Shown piece after piece: positions 7,262 to 10,953 of a stretch of 10,953 nucleotides of DNA (position 1 is the first letter of the stretch; every line of letters starts with the position of its first letter). The notes beneath the pieces are model-generated. The model did no database searches and had not been told where the DNA came from. It was given only the letters and a program-made list of their open reading frames with translations. Made by a program: the position numbers and the translations under genes. The stretch is from positions 1 to 10,953 of the forward strand of contig JAGDBE010000068.1 in NCBI GenBank assembly GCA_017959195.1, in the 5' to 3' direction. The stretch is from Clostridia bacterium (GTDB lineage: Bacteria > Bacillota > Clostridia > Oscillospirales > CAG-382).

Positions 7262-8341
7262 TTAGCCGTTGCCGTTTTTCCGCTTATTGAGCGCTGTTTT
7301 TGCGTAATTTACATAAATCAGCGCCACGAGGAACAAAGACACGTATCCGAACACCGAAAAGACGGTTGCGACGAGGTTGGAAAAGCCGAAACAGCTAAGC
7401 AAAAATACAAGGAACGTCGCCGCGAAAGCGGAAATTGCGTGATGCTCCCGTACAATTTTAAAGTGGTCGGAGAAATACGTCAGCACCGGCACGAAGCACG
7501 AGAGCGACGCTCCGCTCATGGCGATAAAGAGCAGTCCCGCATAAACGTACATAAACGCGTCGGAGATATTTCCCGCCGCTTCGAGCATGGGGAGCTCCGC
7601 CTTCATGGAGCCGGGGTTTACGGCCATGGAATATATAACGCACAGCGCAACCGCGAGCAGTCCCGCCATTCCGAAAATTATGCCCCATACGGTATGGGAG
7701 TCCTTTTTCGCCTTTTTGCTTATCGGGCAGAGCACGCCGAGCGCGCAGAAGATATTGTATGACGCGAAAAGAAGCGCCCCCGCAAGCCAGCCGGAAAACA
7801 GTATATTTCCGCCTTCCGCCGTTTCAAATACCATTTTTTCAGACGGATGGAGCATAAAATTCAGCACCGCCGTCGCGACCGTCATGACCGCAAGCAGCGG
7901 AACGATATACGAAAAGACCTTTACGAGTCCGTCAATGCCTTTTATCGCGATACACGCCATAATTATGCAGAAAATGAAGCTTCCGCCTATATACGAGCGC
8001 CCGATTCCCGAAAGTTTCTCGAAAAGCGCGCCCGCGCCCGCCGCCATAACGACGTAGGTGCCGAAATACATCACCATTTCAAACGTCGCGACGATTTTGG
8101 CAAAAAACGCGTTTTCGCCTGAAATTACCTTGTCTATTTCCGATATTCCCGTAATTCTTACGTATCTTGCTATCACGATTCCCGTAATTCCGAGAAACGC
8201 TATGGCCGTAACAATGCCGTACAGCCCGTTTATTCCGAAGCGGGCGAAGAACTGGAAAAGCTCCTGTCCCGAAATATATCCCGCTCCGAGAAAGCTCCCT
8301 ATGAAAGAAAAACAGTATGCCGCAAGAGATATTTTTTTCAT
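7262..8341 (-). CDS. YkvI-family membrane protein (COG3949), probable APC-superfamily transporter
   Basis: Polytopic membrane protein, 359 aa, with roughly ten hydrophobic segments and a short basic C-terminus (NKRKNGNG). The N-terminal motif GSFLGAGYISGQELFQFF (15-32) is the hallmark of the YkvI family; SYNIFCALGVL (194-204) is another family-like stretch. The GAGY-type break in the first membrane helix resembles LeuT/APC-fold transporters, where it binds substrate, so transport of an amino acid or amine is a reasonable inference. No YkvI substrate is known to me. The start ATG follows GGAGGAAGAA closely, and a consensus promoter lies just upstream. It precedes glutamine synthetase on the same strand, which hints at, but does not prove, a nitrogen-related substrate. 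Family call is fairly sure, function is not. Confidence 0.85.
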   Translation of the reverse strand: MKKISLAAYCFSFIGSFLGAGYISGQELFQFFARFGINGLYGIVTAIAFLGITGIVIARYVRITGISEIDKVISGENAFFAKIVATFEMVMYFGTYVVMAAGAGALFEKLSGIGRSYIGGSFIFCIIMACIAIKGIDGLVKVFSYIVPLLAVMTVATAVLNFMLHPSEKMVFETAEGGNILFSGWLAGALLFASYNIFCALGVLCPISKKAKKDSHTVWGIIFGMAGLLAVALCVIYSMAVNPGSMKAELPMLEAAGNISDAFMYVYAGLLFIAMSGASLSCFVPVLTYFSDHFKIVREHHAISAFAATFLVFLLSCFGFSNLVATVFSVFGYVSLFLVALIYVNYAKTALNKRKNGNG

Positions 8342-8367
8342 TTCTTCCTCCGAAAAATCATACGTTT

Positions 8368-8396
8368 ATTATATCAAATATGTCTTTTTCAGTCAA
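8368..8396 (-). promoter_or_regulatory. Extended -10 sigma-A promoter of the YkvI-family gene
   Basis: Minus strand: TTGACT (8396-8391), 17-nt spacer ending TGA, TATAAT (8373-8368). The perfect -10 together with the TGn extension predicts a strong promoter. The start would be near 8361, giving a very short leader of about 20 nt that is mostly ribosome binding site (GGAGG). Confidence 0.85.
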
Positions 8397-8409
8397 CATC
8401 ATTTGCATT

Positions 8410-8438
8410 TAATATATTTCGCAAAACGGCGCATACTA
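8410..8438 (+). promoter_or_regulatory. Possible sporulation-type (sigma-G-like) promoter of the DUF1540 gene
   Basis: No good sigma-A promoter is visible before the DUF1540 gene. Instead TAATA (8410-8414), 17 nt, and CATACTA (8432-8438) fit the Bacillus sigma-G pattern gHATR-N17/18-CATXHTA everywhere except the weakly conserved first G. The predicted start lies near 8445, at a small hairpin CGGAG-TTTT-CTCCG (8443-8456) before the ribosome binding site. The pattern is short and the DNA AT-rich, so this is only a suggestion. Nothing in the window shows that the organism sporulates. Confidence 0.25.
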
Positions 8439-8482
8439 TTCACGGAGTTTTCTCCGAAATTATTTTGAAAGGTAAGATTTAT

Positions 8483-8803
8483 ATGGCAAGAATTTCATGC
8501 GACGTCGCCCACTGCGAGTACAACTGCGGCGGCGGCTGCAGACTTTCCGTTATAAGCGTCGAGGGGTCTGACGCGTACGCCCACGACGAGACGCTCTGCG
8601 ACAGTTACACCGACAACTCCGAAAGCGGCTGCGTAAACTGCGTTCCCGAAGACTGCGCCTGCCAGAACAGCGAAATAGAATGCGACGCCGAAGAATGCAA
8701 ATACAACGAGGATTTCCGCTGCAATGCCGACCGCGTCTCCATAGGCGAAAACGACGCCTGCACGTGCAGTGAAACCTGCTGCAGAACCTTCTCGCTTAAA
8801 TGA
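8483..8803 (+). CDS. Cysteine-rich protein with two DUF1540 domains
   Basis: Small acidic protein, 106 aa, with 16 cysteines and no signal peptide or membrane segment. It holds two DUF1540-type units. Unit 1 is about 6-42: C6-x4-C11-x-Y-N then C15, C19 and C39. Unit 2 is about 67-103: C67-x4-C72-x-Y-N then C80, C93, C95, C99, C100, ending RTF. The CxxxxCxYN start and the E-T-x-C-x-T-F end are family hallmarks. A linker with four more cysteines (50, 53, 58, 60) joins them. The cysteine spacing suggests metal binding, but this is inference; the family function is unknown. The ATG at 8483 was chosen because GAAAGG lies about 10 nt upstream; an in-frame TTG at 8465 would precede that site. The gene is divergent from the YkvI gene and ends in its own terminator. 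Confidence 0.88.
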   Translation: MARISCDVAHCEYNCGGGCRLSVISVEGSDAYAHDETLCDSYTDNSESGCVNCVPEDCACQNSEIECDAEECKYNEDFRCNADRVSIGENDACTCSETCCRTFSLK

Positions 8804-8808
8804 TTTTT

Positions 8809-8846
8809 CTTTTGGGATATGCTCTGCATATCCCAAAAGATTTTTT
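8809..8846 (+). terminator. Rho-independent terminator of the DUF1540 gene
   Basis: Perfect 14-nt inverted repeat (CTTTTGGGATATGC / GCATATCCCAAAAG) with a 3-nt TCT loop, followed by ATTTTTT. It starts 5 nt after the stop codon. The T-run lies only on the plus-strand exit side, so it acts for the DUF1540 transcript. Confidence 0.93.
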
Positions 8847-8869
8847 CGGCAATTTATTTCAAAAAATAC

Positions 8870-8898
8870 TTGACAAAACAGCCCTTATATGATATTAT
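8870..8898 (+). promoter_or_regulatory. Sigma-A promoter of tRNA-Lys
   Basis: TTGACA (8870-8875), 17-nt spacer ending TGA, TATTAT (8893-8898). Perfect -35 and an extended -10. The start near 8905 gives a leader of about a dozen bases before the mature tRNA, as expected of a strong stable-RNA promoter. Confidence 0.85.
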
Positions 8899-8916
8899 AA
8901 ATAAGCTGTCCAATAT

Positions 8917-8992
8917 GCCCCTGTAGCTCAGTAGGTAGAGCACATGACTTTTAATCATGGTGTCCGGAGTTCGACTCTCCGCAGGAGCACCA
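8917..8992 (+). tRNA. tRNA-Lys (anticodon TTT)
   Basis: 76 nt including an encoded CCA. D stem GCTC/GAGC, anticodon stem CATGA/TCATG with loop CTTTTAA (anticodon TTT, reading AAA and AAG), 5-nt variable loop, T stem CGGAG/CTCCG with loop TTCGACT, discriminator A73. The acceptor stem GCCCCTG/CAGGAGC pairs at six of seven positions; position 3-70 is C-A, where tRNA-Lys normally has a Watson-Crick pair. Everything else is canonical, so the gene is probably functional. It has its own promoter and terminators and looks monocistronic. Confidence 0.95.
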
Positions 8993-8994
8993 AA

Positions 8995-9047
8995 CCGGCT
9001 GTGCCGGATTATTTTTCGCATGCCGAAGTGTTTCGGCATGCTTTTTT
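8995..9047 (+). terminator. Tandem terminators after tRNA-Lys
   Basis: Two hairpins in a row. The first is CCGGC-TGT-GCCGG (8995-9007), followed by ATTATTTTT. The second is GCATGCCGAA-GTGT-TTCGGCATGC (9018-9041), followed by six T (9042-9047). Both have the stem-plus-T-run form and would isolate tRNA-Lys from birA. Confidence 0.88.
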
Positions 9048-9060
9048 ATTATTTATTTCC

Positions 9061-9089
9061 TTGACAACCACCGCATTTTAGAGTATTAT
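9061..9089 (+). promoter_or_regulatory. Sigma-A promoter of birA
   Basis: TTGACA (9061-9066), 17-nt spacer, TATTAT (9084-9089). The predicted start near 9096 leaves a leader of about 25 nt containing the GGAGG ribosome binding site at 9111-9115. No biotin operator-like palindrome is visible around it. Confidence 0.85.
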
Positions 9090-9121
9090 TTTATTATAAG
9101 CGATGAAACGGAGGTGAAGCC

Positions 9122-9892
9122 GTGAATATTACGTCGGTTCAGAATCTTCTCGAAACGGAGTTTCTCGGAAGGAATTTCGTATTTCTCAACTCGGTCGATT
9201 CGACGAACAATTACTTAAAAGAAAGATGGCAATTCTTAAAGCACGGCTGCACAGTCGTTGCCGAAACCCAGCTTTCCGGCAGGGGCAGGACGGGAAAATC
9301 CTTCTTCTCGCCCCCGAAAACCGGGCTTTATATGAGTTTCCTTCTTCGCGGTAAAAAATACGCGTCGGACGCTCTCATCACCGCAAAAATGAGCTACGCG
9401 CTCTGCAAGGCGGTAGATAAGCTCACGGACACGTCTTCCGCCGGCATAAAATGGGTAAACGACGTATACGTTTCCAACAAGAAAATCGCGGGAATCCTCT
9501 GCGAAAAGGTGTCCGACGGGCGCGACGAGGCGGTAATCGTCGGTATCGGCGTGAATTTCTCGCTTGACAGACTTTCCCTTCCGTCCGACATCAAAAATAC
9601 GGCGGGAAGCTTGCGCGACATCACGAAAAAGAAGCTTCACCGCTCGGCTCTCTGCGCTTACGTGCTGAACGAGGTTGAAAAAATATATTCCGAAGACCTG
9701 AGCGGCAAAAAATTCATATCGGAATACAGAAACCGCTCCATTGTTCTCGGAAAAGAGATAACCGTCATCAAAGGCGACAAAAAATTACGCGCCGCCGCCG
9801 TTGACATTGATCCCAACGGCGCTCTCGCGGTTAGATACGAAAACGGCTCTACGGAAAAACTCTCGTCGGGCGAGATAAGCATTCTCGTCTGA
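9122..9892 (+). CDS. birA: Biotin--[acetyl-CoA-carboxylase] ligase, monofunctional
   Basis: Cytoplasmic enzyme that activates biotin with ATP and attaches it to a lysine of biotin carrier proteins such as that of acetyl-CoA carboxylase. 256 aa. Catalytic domain: SVDSTNNYLKE (24-34), biotinyl-AMP loop GRGRTG (53-58), KWVNDVY (110-116; usual form KWPNDV, so Pro is Val here), KKIAGILCE (120-128) with the catalytic lysine probably Lys121, and GIGVNF (141-146). The C-terminal SH3-like domain spans about 207-256 (LGKEITV...DIDPNGALAVRY). There is no N-terminal DNA-binding HTH, so this is the non-regulatory class, unlike E. coli BirA. The start is GTG at 9122, with GGAGG at 7-nt spacing. tRNA-Gln follows 24 nt later with no terminator between. 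Assignment is secure from motifs. Confidence 0.94.
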   Translation: MNITSVQNLLETEFLGRNFVFLNSVDSTNNYLKERWQFLKHGCTVVAETQLSGRGRTGKSFFSPPKTGLYMSFLLRGKKYASDALITAKMSYALCKAVDKLTDTSSAGIKWVNDVYVSNKKIAGILCEKVSDGRDEAVIVGIGVNFSLDRLSLPSDIKNTAGSLRDITKKKLHRSALCAYVLNEVEKIYSEDLSGKKFISEYRNRSIVLGKEITVIKGDKKLRAAAVDIDPNGALAVRYENGSTEKLSSGEISILV

Positions 9893-9916
9893 CGAAAGTC
9901 ATATATACCGCAATTC

Positions 9917-9991
9917 TGGGGCGTCGCCAAGCGGTAAGGCACCGGACTTTGACTCCGGCATTCGCTGGTTCGAATCCAGCCGTCCCAGCCA
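9917..9991 (+). tRNA. tRNA-Gln (anticodon TTG)
   Basis: 75 nt including encoded CCA. Acceptor TGGGGCG/CGTCCCA (one G-T pair), D stem GCC/GGC, anticodon stem CCGGA/TCCGG with loop CTTTGAC (anticodon TTG), variable loop CATTC, T stem GCTGG/CCAGC with loop TTCGAAT, discriminator G73 as usual for glutamine. No promoter is visible in the 24 nt after birA, so it is probably processed from the birA transcript. Confidence 0.96.
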
Positions 9992-10023
9992 GCAAAAGGC
10001 ACTGCGAAAGCAGTGCCTTTTGC
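9992..10023 (+). terminator. Strong hairpin after tRNA-Gln, probable terminator
   Basis: Perfect 14-nt arms (GCAAAAGGCACTGC / GCAGTGCCTTTTGC) around a GAAA tetraloop, beginning at the base after the encoded CCA. The four T lie inside the 3' arm and no T-run follows, so termination may be incomplete and the hairpin may also serve tRNA 3' processing. The symmetrical A4/T4 flanks mean it could act in both directions. It directly abuts the ATGAAG repeat element. Confidence 0.6.
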
Positions 10024-10180
10024 AATGAAGACGCCCGCAAGCGGGCTAATGAAGAAATGAAGACGTTTCGCTAATGAAGGAATTGAAATGAAGAAACGGG
10101 AGAAACAGGCGGCTTTGCTTCATCAGCTGCGAAGCAGCGACTTCATTTTGCTTCATAAGGGCGGTACGCCCGACTTCATT
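10024..10180. repeat. Nested ATGAAG/CTTCAT element enclosing small hairpins
   Basis: Five ATGAAG words (starting 10025, 10049, 10057, 10074, 10088) are followed by four inverted CTTCAT words (10118, 10141, 10151, 10174). Pairs of words bound short inserts, three of which are clear hairpins of unrelated sequence: GCCCGC-AA-GCGGGC (10033-10046), GCTGC-GAA-GCAGC (10126-10138) and GGGCG-GTA-CGCCC (10159-10171); the insert at 10063-10073 is shorter and weak. Left and right words match as nested partners: 10025 with 10174, 10049 with 10151, 10057 with 10141, 10074 with 10118. The whole could fold as one stalk with side arms. The outer ends read AATGAAG and CTTCATT. No gene is seen in this stretch. 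It may be a palindromic repeat family, a structured RNA or a remnant of a small mobile element; I do not recognise it as a named family. Confidence 0.75.
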
Positions 10181-10200
10181 ATTTCTCTAAATAATAAAAT

Positions 10201-10229
10201 AAAAACCCCGCCTTTCGGCAGGGTTTTTT
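10201..10229 (-). terminator. Rho-independent terminator of the 125-aa hypothetical gene
   Basis: On the minus strand the stem is AACCCTGCC-GAAA-GGCGGGGTT, with one T-G pair, followed by TTTATTTTATT. The TAA stop codon of the gene (10230-10228) overlaps the first base of the stem region. The plus strand also shows a T-run after the stem (with one C-A mismatch), so it may work in both directions. Confidence 0.85.
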
Positions 10230-10605
10230 ATTCGTCGAAATTATAAAAGTCTGTATCTACGCCCGCCGTTTTCACGGCTTGTTCCGGCCTTTTCGGCTTC
10301 ATGAGTTTAAGATCCGTATCGACAAACGGCTTCATTTCCGTTTCGACAGTCGAGATTGTGAGTTCGTCTAAAATTGAATCTTCATCGCCTAAGTATATTC
10401 CTTCCGTAATGTACAAATCCTCGTCATCGCCGTCGAACGCGCCGGACGCGCTGAGCATGTGTATGAGCATCATCTTTTCTTCAAAATCCGGGTCGTCGGG
10501 GTCCGGAAAAAATCCGTGCGTTTTTTTGCCGCGGCCGGTTTTGGCTTTCGTACCGAACATGCCGCCGATATTTTTAAACAATTTGCCGAAAAGCCCTTTT
10601 CCCAT
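10228..10605 (-). CDS. Hypothetical protein, 125 aa, basic N-terminus and acidic body
   Basis: I do not recognise this protein. Residues 1-29 are rich in Gly, Lys and Phe (GKGLFGKLFKNIGGMFGTKAK) and could form a basic amphipathic segment; it is not a cleavable signal peptide. From about 34 on it is acidic (DPDDPDFEE, DGDDEDLY, GDEDSILDEL), with a short basic patch near 100-106 (KLMKPKRPE) and the end FYNFDE. There is no cysteine, no membrane segment and no catalytic motif. It is likely a real gene: the ATG has GGGAG about 8-9 nt upstream and the stop codon sits on a good terminator. No convincing promoter is seen in the 65 nt before it, so it may be transcribed with the interrupted ORF upstream. 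Confidence 0.65.
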   Translation of the reverse strand: MGKGLFGKLFKNIGGMFGTKAKTGRGKKTHGFFPDPDDPDFEEKMMLIHMLSASGAFDGDDEDLYITEGIYLGDEDSILDELTISTVETEMKPFVDTDLKLMKPKRPEQAVKTAGVDTDFYNFDE

Positions 10606-10670
10606 ACTGATTTCTCCCGATTTTCTGTTTTTATATCTGCTTCAACGGATGAGGATGCACCTGACACATA

Positions 10671-10953
10671 TTAAAGAAAAAACCATCTATATATGGAACC
10701 GACCAGGGAAATATACCGGTTGTACTGATAAAATACATTAATTATGCTCATCAACCATTCCCATGGGCCTAAACCCTCCAATGGTTCTAAAACCTCTTCC
10801 ACCGATTCAAAACCCTCATCAGATTGTTCTAAAAGCCGATCTAAAGCCTCGCCCCAGGCATCATACGTTTTTTCATTAACCTAAGCCACCGGTTCTAAAA
10901 ACTCAAACACCGGATCTAAAACCTCGTTCAAAACATCAGACACTTTGTCTTCC
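10671..10953 (-). pseudogene. Interrupted heptad-patterned ORF with hydrophobic C-terminus, partial
   Basis: One minus-strand frame is open from the window edge to TAA at 10673-10671, except for a single TAG at 10883-10881. Before the TAG are 23 codons (EDKVSDVLNEVLDPVFEFLE PVA); after it are 69 codons: an acidic part (DEGFESVEEVLEPLEGLGPW), then a hydrophobic, aromatic end with WLMSIINVFYQY and SIYRWFFL, possibly a membrane helix. Leucine-centred words (VLN, VLD, FLE, LLE, VLE) recur at 4- and 7-residue steps on both sides of the TAG in the same frame, as in an amphipathic or coiled-coil helix. This continuity suggests one coding region broken by a nonsense codon. Leucine codons are mostly TTA or TTG, whereas livF uses CTT and CTC with no TTA. 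The N-terminus lies outside the window. I recognise no family. Alternatives are a natural end at the TAG, read-through, or a sequencing error. Confidence 0.5.

Noticed and set aside
8495..8836. Alanine/valine-rich minus-strand frame opposite the DUF1540 gene
   Set aside because: Low-complexity antisense of a cysteine-rich gene; its start lies inside the plus-strand terminator hairpin.
8854..9039. Minus-strand frame containing ESRTPDTMIKSHVLYLLSYR
   Set aside because: It is the reverse translation of tRNA-Lys, a frequent false protein in databases; the rest covers terminators and a promoter.
9658..10040. Minus-strand frames containing GTAGFEPANAG or GWIRTSECRSQS
   Set aside because: These read through tRNA-Gln and the antisense of birA, another common tRNA-derived artefact; they have no ribosome binding site.
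10024..10180. CRISPR array
   Set aside because: The repeated word is only 6 nt, it inverts half way, inserts are self-complementary and no cas gene is present.
10881..10883. TAG recoded as an amino acid (for example pyrrolysine)
   Set aside because: No suppressor tRNA or supporting gene is present here, and absence of TAG among nine stops is too little evidence; a nonsense mutation is simpler.
9917..10953. Integrated element using tRNA-Gln as attachment site
   Set aside because: No second copy of the tRNA 3' end and no integrase is visible inside the window; kept only as a question for sequence beyond the edge.

Overview
The window looks like chromosomal DNA of a Gram-positive Clostridia-type Firmicute (Bacillota). 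Reasons: near-perfect sigma-A promoters with 17-bp spacers, strong AGGAGG-type ribosome binding sites, a lipoprotein-type solute-binding protein, a type III glutamine synthetase, a YkvI-family membrane protein and a DUF1540 protein. Genus and species cannot be read from the sequence.

Left three quarters (1-8341), all on the minus strand: a nitrogen and amino-acid block. In transcription order it is a YkvI-family transporter-like protein (8341-7262), type III glutamine synthetase (7139-5052), then a complete branched-chain amino-acid ABC importer: binding lipoprotein LivJ (4857-3727), permeases LivH and LivM, ATPases LivG and LivF (LivF loses its last few codons at the window edge). YkvI, GS and liv each have their own promoter, and I see no strong terminator between them, so read-through is possible. 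The liv leader carries a CodY-like box, and a strong hairpin lies between livJ and livH.

Middle (8342-9991), plus strand: a divergently placed gene for a 106-aa Cys-rich tandem DUF1540 protein with its own terminator; tRNA-Lys(TTT) with promoter and tandem terminators, and an unusual C3-A70 acceptor mismatch; a monofunctional biotin protein ligase (birA) with a consensus promoter; and tRNA-Gln(TTG) 24 nt downstream, apparently on the birA transcript.

Right end (9992-10953): the least explained part. A hairpin after tRNA-Gln abuts a 157-bp element in which five ATGAAG words and then four inverted CTTCAT words bound small hairpins of differing sequence. The words nest almost symmetrically. A terminator and a 125-aa hypothetical gene on the minus strand follow. 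Upstream of that gene, to the window edge, is a coding stretch with heptad-spaced leucines and a hydrophobic C-terminus. It is interrupted by an in-frame TAG, and its leucine codons are TTA-rich, unlike the liv genes. The ATGAAG element and the interrupted heptad ORF are the best candidates for something undescribed.
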